From Candidatus Companilactobacillus pullicola (GTDB lineage: Bacteria > Bacillota > Bacilli > Lactobacillales > Lactobacillaceae): a DNA stretch of 48,698 nt. The stretch covers positions 1-48,698 of the forward strand of contig DXCM01000096.1 in the NCBI GenBank assembly GCA_019116025.1. The letters are read 5' to 3'. Made by a program: the position numbers and the translations under genes. This document shows, in pieces, positions 19,881 through 28,446 of this stretch. Every line of letters starts with the position of its first letter. Position 1 is the stretch's first letter. The notes under the pieces are model-generated. The model had not been told where the DNA came from, made no database searches, and was given only the letters and a program-made list of their open reading frames with translations.

Positions 19881-21230
19881 CTATCCCTCCTTGTAAGAAT
19901 TTGTATGCGTGTATGCCCAAAGACTGAACACAGCTGAAAGAATGAAGATCAAAATACCAATAACTGAAGCTAAATTGTAATCCATGGTATTAACTGTCAA
20001 ATTATAGAGCCATGTAACAAGCAAATCAGTTGATCCGGCACCATAGTAATTTGAATTTGATGGTCCACCACCAGTTAATAGGAAGATAACATTGAAGTTG
20101 TTGATATTTCCGATAAATTGTTGAATCAATGATGGCATCATAACAAACAAAATTTGTGGGAATGTAATTGCCTTAAAGATTTGGAGCTTATTAGCACCAT
20201 CCATTTCAGCAGCTTCGATCTGTTCTTGATCCAAGTTTTGAATGATACCTGTTGAAATTAACATTGTAGTTGGAATACCAATCCACATATTAACGAAGAT
20301 AATTGAAACCTTAGCTAAAGTTGGATCTGACAAGAATGGAATTGATGTTGTAATCCAACCTAAGTTCTTAAGTAACGCATTGATAGGACCAGCGTCATTT
20401 AAGAGGTTATGCATGATCAATAATGAAACAAATTGTGGAACAGCAATTGTAATAACAAAAATTGTTCTCCAGAACTTCTTGAATTTAATACCTTTAGCAT
20501 TAATCAATAATGCAAGGATTACACCGAAGAAGAAACATGTGATTGTTGCAAATACGGCCCAAATCAATGTCCAAGCTAGAACTGGGAAGAATGTTGAAGC
20601 CATATTACCAGTAATAACATTACCGAAGTTAGCAAATCCAACCCATGAGAACAAATTCTTTGGTGGTAAATGAACGTGATCATAATTTGTAAACGCAATT
20701 GAAATCATGTAAAGCAATGGCAAAATAGTAAAGAACAAAACACCCAATAGAGGAATTGTCATTAATGTCATATGGAAACGTTCATTAAGTAAACTGCTCA
20801 TATCTTGTCTGAATGTAGGTACTGGTTCGCCAGCAGCCTTTAATTCATAGATATGTCTTGCACTTCTCAAGTTAACGATATACAACACTATCATTACTAT
20901 ACAGAGGAGAATTGCAGCAATACCGAATAGTAAGAGCAACATTGAGTTGTCACCTTGCTGCAAGACGTCGATCCCCAATTTGGCGTCATAATGTAAACCT
21001 TGTTTCTTAGTACCTAATGTTTGAAGCATTGCCAAGGCATGGATACCATTGCGGATAAACCAAGCTAAGAACCCTACTTCAGCTAATAAGAAGATACAAC
21101 CTTTAACAATTTGTTTATTGGCAAAGTTAGCAGCACCCATAATAATAAAGGATAATTTTGTGGCTACGTCGCCTTCTTTGATCAATTCTCTATATGTTAT
21201 ATGTTGTTCTCCGTAACTTTTCTTAAACAT
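19881..21230 (-). CDS. malF: Maltodextrin ABC transporter permease MalF
   Basis: A 449-residue permease, longer than MalG because of an N-terminal extension (about 1-140) with two extra hydrophobic helices (CIFLLAEVGFLAWFI and LLLLFGIAAILLCIVMIVLYIV). This gives about eight helices, as usual for Gram-positive MalF. The EAA loop reads EAAEMDGANKLQIFKAITFP at about 340-360. It lies about 170 bases after malE, separated by a stem-loop at 21281-21379. Together with MalG, MalE and MsmX it forms the maltodextrin importer. Confidence 0.92.
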   Translation of the reverse strand: MFKKSYGEQHITYRELIKEGDVATKLSFIIMGAANFANKQIVKGCIFLLAEVGFLAWFIRNGIHALAMLQTLGTKKQGLHYDAKLGIDVLQQGDNSMLLLLFGIAAILLCIVMIVLYIVNLRSARHIYELKAAGEPVPTFRQDMSSLLNERFHMTLMTIPLLGVLFFTILPLLYMISIAFTNYDHVHLPPKNLFSWVGFANFGNVITGNMASTFFPVLAWTLIWAVFATITCFFFGVILALLINAKGIKFKKFWRTIFVITIAVPQFVSLLIMHNLLNDAGPINALLKNLGWITTSIPFLSDPTLAKVSIIFVNMWIGIPTTMLISTGIIQNLDQEQIEAAEMDGANKLQIFKAITFPQILFVMMPSLIQQFIGNINNFNVIFLLTGGGPSNSNYYGAGSTDLLVTWLYNLTVNTMDYNLASVIGILIFILSAVFSLWAYTHTNSYKEG

Positions 21231-21280
21231 ATAATCGCATCCTTAATTTCTCTGAAACATCTATCCCAGTAGAATAATTT

Positions 21281-21379
21281 CCGAATAATTGGTGAAAGAA
21301 AAGATTCCTACACCTCCCACAGATAACGACTGTGACCTAGGTCATGCCGTTATCCTAAGAAAGCTCAGAATCTATTCGG
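21281..21379 (-). promoter_or_regulatory. Stem-loop between malE and malF
   Basis: Nested arms: CCGAAT (21281-) with ATTCGG (21374-21379), AGATTC (21302-21307) with GAATCT (21368-21373), and GATAACG (21322-21328) with CGTTATC (21348-21354), enclosing the palindrome TGACCTAGGTCA (21333-21344). No T-run follows on the minus strand, so a terminator is less likely than an mRNA-protecting structure that favours malE over malFG. Confidence 0.65.
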
Positions 21380-21402
21380 TATTCACTATTAAAAAGTAAG
21401 TC

Positions 21403-22659
21403 CTAGTTAGCCTTCTTTGAAGTATCTTTGACAAATTTATTCAACTTATCTTGATATTGTGCAGGTTTGATCTTGCCCTTGTATGTATCGTTGATTAATG
21501 AGTCCATTGGTGGCCAGAATGAGATGATTTCTGGTAACTTAGGCATAACAACGGTATGGTTAGCATCTGACATTTGTAGAACTGATTTAGCAGTTTCATC
21601 CTTTTGTACTTCTGGTAATGCTTGAGCAGTCTTGTTTGTTGGAACAACACCATTCTTTTCAAATTCAACCTTTTGTGTAGCTTCGTTTGATAGATATTTA
21701 GCTAAAGCGATTGAAGCAACTGGTGATTTAGTTTGTTGGTTAACACCATAAACTTTAACACCCAAGAAAGCCTTCATTTGTGTATCGCCATTACCAAAGT
21801 TTACTGTTGGGTATGGTGCAACAGCCATGTTCTTACCTAGAGCCTTCTTAACATCGTTCTTTGACCATGGGCCTGATAAGAATGCATCGATCTTACCTGA
21901 TTGTAGGTTTGAAAGTGCAGCATCACTTGTTTGTACGACACCTGAATTTTGTTTTTGTTTAGCGATCCATTGTAGAACTTGAACACCTTTATCATTGTTG
22001 ATGTTTGTTCCCTTTAGATTTTCACCATTAGAACCGTAAATTTGATCACCATTGCTTAAGAATAATGGAGCGAAGATATAGTTGGCACCGGCATCACCAA
22101 AGTTTGTTCCCAACTTACCTTTAGAAGTCATTGTGTCCCAGTTAGTTACATCTTCTGCTGAAAGTTTTGACTTGTTGTAGTAAAGAACTTGTGATTCAAC
22201 ACCATATGGGAATCCGTAAACCTTACCCTTATATGTAACACCATCGACAGCTGATTGGATGTCGTTCTTCTTCATTGTTGCAACATCTTTCTTACCAACT
22301 GGATATAGCAAACCAGCTTCAGCCATTTGTCCGATTTGATCATGTGGCATCATGAAGACATCAGCAGCCTTTGAAGGGTCTTTGGAAACATCCTTCATAG
22401 CATCGGCAGATGATCCAGACTTAACAGTTACGTGAATCTTAGGGTTGGCCTTTTCAAACTTCTTGACCTGACTCTTGATTGCAGCGATATGTTCTGTATC
22501 GATCCAGACCTTGATATCACCCTTCATTTCAGTTCCACCTGCGGTAGAACTACTACTACTTGAACTACTACTCTTACTTCCACAACCAGCTAATGTCATC
22601 AATGACATGCTGACAATCAAACTACTAAGAAGTAATTTTTTCCAAACATTCTTTTTCAT
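21403..22659 (-). CDS. malE: Maltodextrin-binding lipoprotein MalE
   Basis: A 418-residue extracellular solute-binding protein. It has a lipoprotein signal with lipobox LAGC, the lipidated Cys at about 26, then a serine-rich linker (about 28-38). The type 1 binding fold shows KVWIDTEHIAAIKSQVKKFEKANP at the start, QSGKIDAFLSGPWSKNDV mid-protein and AKYLSNEATQKVEFEKNGVVPT near the end, all typical of MalE. First gene of the operon, with TAGGAGGG before the ATG and a cre/MalR-type promoter upstream. It captures maltose or maltodextrins for MalFG. Confidence 0.93.
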   Translation of the reverse strand: MKKNVWKKLLLSSLIVSMSLMTLAGCGSKSSSSSSSSSTAGGTEMKGDIKVWIDTEHIAAIKSQVKKFEKANPKIHVTVKSGSSADAMKDVSKDPSKAADVFMMPHDQIGQMAEAGLLYPVGKKDVATMKKNDIQSAVDGVTYKGKVYGFPYGVESQVLYYNKSKLSAEDVTNWDTMTSKGKLGTNFGDAGANYIFAPLFLSNGDQIYGSNGENLKGTNINNDKGVQVLQWIAKQKQNSGVVQTSDAALSNLQSGKIDAFLSGPWSKNDVKKALGKNMAVAPYPTVNFGNGDTQMKAFLGVKVYGVNQQTKSPVASIALAKYLSNEATQKVEFEKNGVVPTNKTAQALPEVQKDETAKSVLQMSDANHTVVMPKLPEIISFWPPMDSLINDTYKGKIKPAQYQDKLNKFVKDTSKKAN

Positions 22660-22714
22660 CGATTTTCCCTCCTATAACTTGCGGAACTAATAATTCATAT
22701 CGATTACATTTTTA

Positions 22715-22768
22715 ATATTAAACCATTTCGGGCTCTTTGCAACCGTTTTCAGACTGTTACCGATAACA
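22715..22768 (-). promoter_or_regulatory. malE operon promoter with cre and MalR-type operator
   Basis: Minus-strand order is operator TGTTATCGGTAACA (22755-22768), three bases, cre TGAAAACGGTTGCA (22738-22751), -35 TTGCAA (22737-22742, inside the cre), a 16-base spacer and -10 TAATAT (22715-22720). Both 14-mers and the 3-base gap match the msmX promoter exactly apart from the gap sequence, so the two operons form one regulon. Confidence 0.85.
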
Positions 22769-23162
22769 ACCGTAACATCTACTAATTGACTTGCTTATTT
22801 AGAAATCAAGCATTTGCAATTTTAATTCTTTTTACCATCAAAAAAGCTGCCCAGAACCTTGATATAACGGCATTCTTTCGTTAACACTCACAAAATCCAA
22901 TGCTTTTCGCGCTTTACAGTGATAAATTACCCTTTTTCTATGGTATAGCCAATTCTCAATCGTGATTGGTGATCCATTGTAAAGAAATTCTCGTAAGAAA
23001 ATGAGATTTCCTCAAAATACCGATCAAATGCTTAAGCAATTGGCTTTATTTTTTTACTAAAAATAATATTTTTCAGTAAAATAACCGAATTTCCATCGTA
23101 AAAGCAATTTTATGAAAACTGTTCTCTTGGAAGATTGGTTAAATTGGGAGATATGCTTAAAT
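22769..23162. other. Gene-free upstream region of malE
   Basis: About 400 AT-rich bases with no ORF that looks coding. The only structure I see is a weak AT hairpin at about 23046-23082 (TTTACTAAAAA / TTTTTCAGTAAA). There is no sign of a truncated gene. Confidence 0.5.
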
Positions 23163-23202
23163 TCCCGTCCTCCACAACAAGCCCGATTGGTCTGGACTAA
23201 AT
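23163..23202 (-). repeat. Remnant G of the palindromic element
   Basis: TCCCGTCCTCCAC and TCTGGACTAAAT, the two ends of the element, are brought together with only about 15 bases between them. This looks like an internal deletion that removed all the stems. Confidence 0.6.
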
Positions 23203-23378
23203 AGCACTTTGATTATTTAATTCGGCTTCTTCTCTATTTTTAAATTAAGAATGGTATTCATACTATTGATAATTCTGAATGATAGAATGACAAGACTACC
23301 TGTCCAGATTGAGGCCAGCAGAATTAATAGGAATCAATAAATTATTATTGAAAAACTATTCTATTTTAGATTTAAAAC

Positions 23379-23441
23379 AAAAAAACAGTGTCTACCAAAA
23401 CTCCTTCTGTAACGGAGATTTGAATAAACACTGTTTTTTAA
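23379..23441. terminator. Free-standing long hairpin
   Basis: AAAAAAACAGTGT pairs with ACACTGTTTTTTA, and CTCC with GGAG inside, giving an imperfect stem of about 20 bp with A/T runs on both sides. It resembles a bidirectional terminator, but no intact gene ends here on either strand. It may be left over from a lost gene or end an unseen RNA. Confidence 0.55.
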
Positions 23442-23476
23442 ACTTAATAGAATTGGAATAAAACAATTGAAACACT

Positions 23477-23622
23477 ATTTAGTCTGGAATAAAAATTGGG
23501 AATGACTTCAGCCGTGAAATCATTGTTAATGGCTCTGCCATTTACAATGAGGCCGAGCTTGGAAATCCATTATTTTGCACGAAGTGTAAAATAATTAGCT
23601 TCAAGTCGCGCCCACGGCGTTC
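23477..23622 (+). repeat. Palindromic element copy D, left part (subtype I), interrupted by IS
   Basis: It starts ATTTAGTCTGGA, then the arm AAAATTGGGAATGACTT, the CATTGTTAATGGC/GCCATTTACAATG hairpin and the conserved ATTATTTTGCAC-GAA-GTGTAAAATAAT hairpin. It breaks off after GGCGTTC at 23622, where the insertion sequence begins. The right arm continues at 25320. It matches copy A reverse-complemented. Confidence 0.85.
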
Positions 23623-23693
23623 TGCTATAGTCCCTTTATGGTTGACATTTGAAATGGAATAAATTCAAGTGAAAATCAGAAAGGAATTTTTTT

Positions 23694-24374
23694 ATGAGAA
23701 GATACGAACCAGAGTTCAAGATCAAGGCAGTTAAGGATTATCTGAAGATGAAATCGGAGGTAGTCTTTGCGGAGTATTGCCGATCTATTGAAGTAAGTTC
23801 CTCCACTGTAAAAGGATGGCTTGTCCTATTTAATGGTTATGGAGAAAAAGGTTTAAGATCACAAGCGCCAAAAAAGTATGACTATGAGACAAAGATTCAA
23901 GCTACAAGTGCCTATTTAAACGGAGAAGGAACACTCGATGAAATAGCTATAAGATTCAAGTTACGTTCTTCTAAACAACTGAGATATTGGATCATACAGT
24001 ATAATAATGACAAGAATCTAATCAAGGCAACGCCTGTTAGAAAGAAGGTCATTACTATGTCAAAGAAAACCACCTTAGAAGAAAGAATAGAAGTAGTTGA
24101 GTATGTCACTCTTCAAAAGCACTCATATACAGAGGCCTCAGTACATTTTCATGTTTCTTATCAACAAGTTCGTAATTGGGTACTGTTAGTGAAGAATCAA
24201 GGATACTCTGCCCTCGCTGATAAGCGAGGACACAGAGGATACGTTAAAGAAAAAGATTTAACTGAAACAGATGAGTTAAAGTTAGAGATCAAACAACTTA
24301 AAGCAGAATTAAACAAACGTGATGCCATAGAGGCGTTTGAAAAAAAATTCAACGAAATCCAGCGTGGGGAGTGA
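23694..24374 (+). CDS. IS3-family transposase OrfA (helix-turn-helix protein)
   Basis: A 226-residue DNA-binding subunit with three successive helix-turn-helix units: about 5-55 (EFKIKAVKDYL ... SSSTVKGWL), about 65-105 and about 128-175 (EERIEVVEYV ... SYQQVRNWV). A leucine-zipper-like coiled coil (about 195-225, ELKLEIKQLKAELNKRD) ends it. This is longer than the single or double HTH of most IS3 OrfA. Eight A at 24340-24347 near the end allow a -1 slip into orfB, whose frame is open from there. AGAAAGGAA precedes the ATG. Confidence 0.9.
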   Translation: MRRYEPEFKIKAVKDYLKMKSEVVFAEYCRSIEVSSSTVKGWLVLFNGYGEKGLRSQAPKKYDYETKIQATSAYLNGEGTLDEIAIRFKLRSSKQLRYWIIQYNNDKNLIKATPVRKKVITMSKKTTLEERIEVVEYVTLQKHSYTEASVHFHVSYQQVRNWVLLVKNQGYSALADKRGHRGYVKEKDLTETDELKLEIKQLKAELNKRDAIEAFEKKFNEIQRGE

Positions 24375-25264
24375 GAAAGCAACGTAGACAAGCTTACCAA
24401 GCAATAAAGGAAGCTTGTCAAAATCATCATGGATGGGAAACCATCTTATTGAAATACGTTGGCGCTAGCCGACAAGCTTATCACAAAGGTATCAATCGTA
24501 AACAGACAGTTCAGGAAAAGCAAGATACAATCTTGAAAACCGAAGTTAAGCGTGTATATGAAAAACATAACGGTAGTATTGGTGCGGGTAAAATACTAAC
24601 TAATCTTAAACATGAAAACAAATTGGGATTCAAAATAACCTTAAAAAAAGTAAGACGGATAATGAAAGAACTGTGTATTGCTTGTAAGGCACGTGTGAAA
24701 AAGGTAAATCGACAAAAGAAAGAAGAACAATATATTCAAGACAACCTATTAAATCAAAATTTTAGTGCTACGAAACCAAATGAAATATGGTTATCAGATT
24801 CAACACAATTAGAGTACGGTTTAAAAGAAAAACATAAAGTTCGTCTAAGTGGAATATTAGATCTTCATGGACGTTATCTTTTAGGTTATATAATAACGCC
24901 TACTGAAACAGCAGAAGCCGAAAAAGCAATGTTTGAAGAAGTGTTTGAAAAAGTCGGTGAAGTACATCCTATAGTCCACACAGATAGAGGTCCCGCATAT
25001 GTGTCACTAAGTTTTAATAAACTTTTAGCACAACACCAAGTTACTAGAAGCATGTCCCGACCAGGGACACCCTTTGATAATTCACCGATGGAACGTTGGT
25101 GGAATGACTTCAAATTAAGATGGATGAATCTTCATCCTACCCCAGCTACGCTGGAGGACTTAAAGAAGTTAGTTGAAGAAGGGATAGACTATTTTAATAA
25201 TTATGATAGATCAGACAAAATAAATGGCCTTACTCCGGCAGAGCACCGGAGTAAAGCCATCTAA
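24371..25264 (+). CDS. IS3-family transposase OrfB (DDE integrase domain)
   Basis: A 297-residue rve-type catalytic part of the transposase. An N-terminal HTH_21 region (about 45-95, IGAGKILTNLKHENKLGFKITLKKVRRIMKE) precedes the DDE core. The acidic residues are Asp in IWLSDSTQLEYG (about 140), Asp in HTDRGPAYVS (about 200) and Glu in SPMERWWNDFK (about 237). The GTG at 24371 overlaps the orfA stop, but the product is more likely made as an OrfAB fusion by -1 frameshifting at the A8 run, as in other IS3 elements. It appears intact, so the element may be active. Confidence 0.92.
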   Translation: MRKQRRQAYQAIKEACQNHHGWETILLKYVGASRQAYHKGINRKQTVQEKQDTILKTEVKRVYEKHNGSIGAGKILTNLKHENKLGFKITLKKVRRIMKELCIACKARVKKVNRQKKEEQYIQDNLLNQNFSATKPNEIWLSDSTQLEYGLKEKHKVRLSGILDLHGRYLLGYIITPTETAEAEKAMFEEVFEKVGEVHPIVHTDRGPAYVSLSFNKLLAQHQVTRSMSRPGTPFDNSPMERWWNDFKLRWMNLHPTPATLEDLKKLVEEGIDYFNNYDRSDKINGLTPAEHRSKAI

Positions 25265-25319
25265 ACATATTTTATAATTTCACTTTTTTTGAAATGTCAA
25301 CTTGACGTGGCATAGTGCA

Positions 25320-25355
25320 TTCCAAGTCATTCCCAATTTTTGTGGAAGACGGGAA
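25320..25355 (+). repeat. Palindromic element copy D, right part
   Basis: TTCCAAGTCATTCCC and AATTTTTGTGGAAG, then GACGGGA, complete the element interrupted at 23622. AAGTCATTCCCAATTTTT is the exact complement of the left arm. TTC is the duplicated target. Confidence 0.85.
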
Positions 25356-25386
25356 TTTAAGCACATTTCCGCATACAACCTAATTT

Positions 25387-26679
25387 TTATCTAGCCTTAC
25401 CTTCAATAATAATTGGATCATAATCAATAGTTAAAATACCATTTTGAACGTTAACTAATGAGTTATCGATCAAATTAGTATATTGATCGCTTCTTACATT
25501 AACTTTGGCACGGCCTGGTTGACCTTTCAAAGTGAATAGGCCGACTCTGATCTTATCGCCATCTGTATATGTTACTTTAACAACATCATTATCCAATGCT
25601 TCAATCTCATAATTGCCAGCATATTGAATTTCATCTTGACTCAATTCATGCATTCTAACCATCAAAGCACTAAGATCCATCTTTTGGTCTTTCCAATCGA
25701 TCTTATCTTTATCAAATAGACTTGGTGTGTGCTTCATACCGGCTTCTTGTCCAGCATAGATCAAAGTTGAACCTTTTTGGAACTCGGAGAAAGCTGTCCA
25801 GTTGAACATATCATTCTCGTTGATAAACATCTTGTGAGCTCTGACTTGATCGTGATTTTCCAAAGCACGCATCTTAATGTAATTCTTTGGATAAATATAT
25901 TCTTGTTGATCCAAAGCTTCGATATAACGTGCCAAAGGAATCTTGTCATTGACATATTTACGCCAAATTTCGTCAACATCATAGTCATATGTCATATCGA
26001 AAGCTTGATACATTTCACTATCTGATTCAGCGCAGAAACCTCTATTTCTCAAATATTTAATGTAGCCACCACCAGAAGTTTCAGCTAACCAAACCATGTC
26101 TGGGTTAACTTTGGCAACTTCTTTACGAGCTTCTTTCCAGAAATCAAGTGGAACTTGTGGTGCTACGTCACATCTGAAGCCATCAACTAAATCAGCATAC
26201 TTCTTGAGGGTCTCAATTTGATACTTCCAAAGATCTTTATGTGAGTAATCCAATTCAGCAACATCTGTCCAATCAGGATTCTTGTTCATTAAATTGCCCA
26301 TATGATCACGTAAGAACCAACCTGGATGTTCTTTTAAAAGAACTGAATCACGTGAAGTATGGTTGTAAACGATATCAATCATCAACTTCATACCCATGTC
26401 ATGAACTTTCTTTGAAAAGTGAACAAAATCATCCCATGAACCGATCTTTGGATCGATTGAACGATAGTCTTTAATTGAATAAGGTGATCCTAATTTACCT
26501 TTACGATCTTTCTTACCAATGGGATAAATTGGTAAAAGCCAAATATAATCTGTTCCTAATTCCTTGATACGTTGCAAGTCATCCTCTAATGCTTTGAGGG
26601 TTCCTTTTTTAGTATGATTTCTTACAAAAACACTATAAATTTGAGCTCTTCTTAGTTTAATATCAGTATTGTCTGCCAT
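25387..26679 (-). CDS. Intracellular alpha-amylase family protein (GH13)
   Basis: A 430-residue GH13 enzyme without signal peptide, shorter than the glucosidases here. Region I is DIVYNHTS at about 97, the nucleophile Asp in GFRCDVAPQVP at about 169, the acid Glu in MVWLAETSGGG at about 201, and the third Asp in ALENHDQVR at about 277. The barrel starts IYSVFVRNHTKKGTLKAL, and the C-terminal beta domain is short. It probably cleaves imported maltodextrins internally; exact specificity is not clear from sequence. It lies 14 bases after the glucosidase at 26694, in one unit downstream of malR. AGGGGTG precedes the ATG. Confidence 0.85.
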   Translation of the reverse strand: MADNTDIKLRRAQIYSVFVRNHTKKGTLKALEDDLQRIKELGTDYIWLLPIYPIGKKDRKGKLGSPYSIKDYRSIDPKIGSWDDFVHFSKKVHDMGMKLMIDIVYNHTSRDSVLLKEHPGWFLRDHMGNLMNKNPDWTDVAELDYSHKDLWKYQIETLKKYADLVDGFRCDVAPQVPLDFWKEARKEVAKVNPDMVWLAETSGGGYIKYLRNRGFCAESDSEMYQAFDMTYDYDVDEIWRKYVNDKIPLARYIEALDQQEYIYPKNYIKMRALENHDQVRAHKMFINENDMFNWTAFSEFQKGSTLIYAGQEAGMKHTPSLFDKDKIDWKDQKMDLSALMVRMHELSQDEIQYAGNYEIEALDNDVVKVTYTDGDKIRVGLFTLKGQPGRAKVNVRSDQYTNLIDNSLVNVQNGILTIDYDPIIIEGKAR

Positions 26680-26693
26680 AATTTACACCCCTA

Positions 26694-28352
26694 CTATATT
26701 TTTGATTCCAAAGCACAGCTTCCCCAAGGATCAAGCGTTAACTCATTGTTATTTAATTTAACTTGATTAGCCAACACTTTTCTCCATTTTGCCTCTGGTA
26801 AAGTAAATTTCTTCACTTTATCGGAAAAATTGGTTACAACAATGCCCTTGTTATCTCTTGTTTGACGCAAGTATGCATAAATCTCTGGATCAGTGATCAA
26901 TAATTGATAATCACCATTTGTAAAACAATTGTGTTTCTTCACACTTAATAAATTTTTGTAAAACGCTACTAAACTCTTAGAATCCACTAACTCATTTTTC
27001 ACGTTTGTGTCGTCAGTTTGACCCCAATTCCATGGTTCTTTAGTTGAAAAACCATTAAATTGTGAATCATCCCACTGCATTGGTCCACGTGCCGTCATTT
27101 CATCCTGATTGTTCAGTAACTTTAGAATCTCTTCATCTGCAAAAGACTTTTTACGCAAGGTATTAATTAAATCTACAGCTCTCTGGTCGTCAAAATCAGA
27201 AACCTGTTGATACTTCAAACCGTGCATCCCAATCTCTTCACCGTAATAAATGATGGGCATACCACGTTGTAAATACATCAAGGTTGCCAAAAGTTTACTT
27301 ACATCCTCATTATCAACGGGTAAATTCAGTCGATCACGTAAGCGACTAATATCGTGATTTCCCCAAGTTAACGTTGGCAAGCTGATGTCTGCTAGGACAC
27401 TTTCCCAGGTCACATAAGTTTTCTTCAAACTATCAAGCGACAAACGCCTAGTTTGGAAAAATCCAGGTATCTCTGGATTGCTCTCGTCATAAACTTCACC
27501 ATAATTTCCGGAGTTAACGACTACATCACAACCGTCTTCATCTGGTCTAGTATATTCCGCCGCGTCTAATGCATTAGCTGAAGATGCTTCACCAAACAAG
27601 AAAGTATCTGGTTTAAAGTCCTTGATTTCTCTAACAAAAGTTGCTAGATAATCTTTGACTCTTGGCAATTTGGCATAAAATGTATCATCAATTGGGAATT
27701 GTTCGCCTTGATTTAAGGAATTCTGTTCCAAGTTAGCTTTAGCGATATGAATGAATGCGTCTAATCTGAACCCATCGACACCCTTTTCAATCCAAAACTT
27801 AGCAATATCAGCAATTGATTTACGTACCTCTGGATTCTTCCAATTTAAATCAGGCATTCTTTTGTCGAAGAGATGGAAATAATATTCATCTTTGTCATTA
27901 GGATTCTTTTCCCAAACACTGCCGCCAAAGAATGAACCCCAGTTGTTAGGCTCATGTCCGTCAACTTGTTTGTGCCAGATATAGTAATCCTTAAAAATAC
28001 TATTTGGATTACTGATCGCATCCTTAAACCAAGGATGTTGATCTGACGTGTGGTTGATTGGCAAATCAAGAATTATATGTAATCCCAATTTATGTGCCTT
28101 ATCCATCATTTCTGTAAAATCGTCCATATCCCCCAGAATAGGATCGATTGCAAAATAATTGGAAACGTCATAACCGTTATCAACTTGTGGTGACACAAAA
28201 ATTGGATTAAGCCAAATAGTATTAAAACCTAAATTCTTAATATACTCTAAATGCTTGATTACTCCTTGAAGATCTCCGATACCATCGTCATTGGTGTCCT
28301 GAAAACTTTTGGGGTAAATTTGATATACGATTGCTTCATCATACCAGTCCAA
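26694..28352 (-). CDS. GH13 alpha-glucosidase, third paralogue
   Basis: A 552-residue cytoplasmic enzyme of the oligo-1,6-glucosidase-like group. Region I is DLPINHTS rather than DLVVNHTS. The nucleophile is in GFRLDAFIHIAK at about 199, the acid Glu in FLFGEASSA and the third Asp in WGNHDISR. Ala follows the nucleophile, pointing towards alpha-1,4 rather than alpha-1,6 cleavage. Sequence drift from the pair at 13832-17102 suggests an older duplication or separate acquisition. The start is TTG at 28352 (MDWYDEAIVYQIYP) after a GGGGG stretch; no in-frame ATG fits. It is the first gene after malR, with an operator about 80 bases upstream. Confidence 0.86.
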   Translation of the reverse strand: MDWYDEAIVYQIYPKSFQDTNDDGIGDLQGVIKHLEYIKNLGFNTIWLNPIFVSPQVDNGYDVSNYFAIDPILGDMDDFTEMMDKAHKLGLHIILDLPINHTSDQHPWFKDAISNPNSIFKDYYIWHKQVDGHEPNNWGSFFGGSVWEKNPNDKDEYYFHLFDKRMPDLNWKNPEVRKSIADIAKFWIEKGVDGFRLDAFIHIAKANLEQNSLNQGEQFPIDDTFYAKLPRVKDYLATFVREIKDFKPDTFLFGEASSANALDAAEYTRPDEDGCDVVVNSGNYGEVYDESNPEIPGFFQTRRLSLDSLKKTYVTWESVLADISLPTLTWGNHDISRLRDRLNLPVDNEDVSKLLATLMYLQRGMPIIYYGEEIGMHGLKYQQVSDFDDQRAVDLINTLRKKSFADEEILKLLNNQDEMTARGPMQWDDSQFNGFSTKEPWNWGQTDDTNVKNELVDSKSLVAFYKNLLSVKKHNCFTNGDYQLLITDPEIYAYLRQTRDNKGIVVTNFSDKVKKFTLPEAKWRKVLANQVKLNNNELTLDPWGSCALESKI

Positions 28353-28430
28353 AATAAACGGCCCCCTTTTTGTAAACCCTTACAACTCAGTATAAAAAAG
28401 TAAGCCCCACAACCGCAAGGCTTTGTTTGA

Positions 28431-28444
28431 TGTTATCGGTAACA
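28431..28444 (-). promoter_or_regulatory. MalR-type operator between malR and the GH13 gene
   Basis: TGTTATCGGTAACA is the same palindrome found at the malE and msmX promoters, read on the opposite strand. Downstream on the minus strand are a possible -35 TTGCGG (about 28422-28427) and -10 TATACT (about 28389-28394). No good cre accompanies this copy. Confidence 0.75.
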
Positions 28445-28446
28445 GT

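Larger units (their letters stand above)
23623..25319 (+). mobile_element. IS3-family insertion sequence (IS150-like layout)
   Basis: A complete element of about 1.7 kb. The ends begin TGC(T)ATAGT on the left and, read inward, TGCACTATG on the right, and both carry GTTGACATTT about 18-20 bases in, so they are imperfect inverted repeats. TTC lies on both sides (23620-23622 and 25320-25322) as a 3-bp target duplication. It holds orfA and orfB with a -1 frameshift arrangement. Removing it and one TTC rejoins a complete palindromic element. IS group naming would need ISfinder. Confidence 0.9.

Noticed and set aside
28371..28384. TGTAAACCCTTACA as a cre in the promoter of the GH13 gene at 28352
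   Set aside because: The central CG required by CcpA sites is missing; it may still be a palindrome of another kind.
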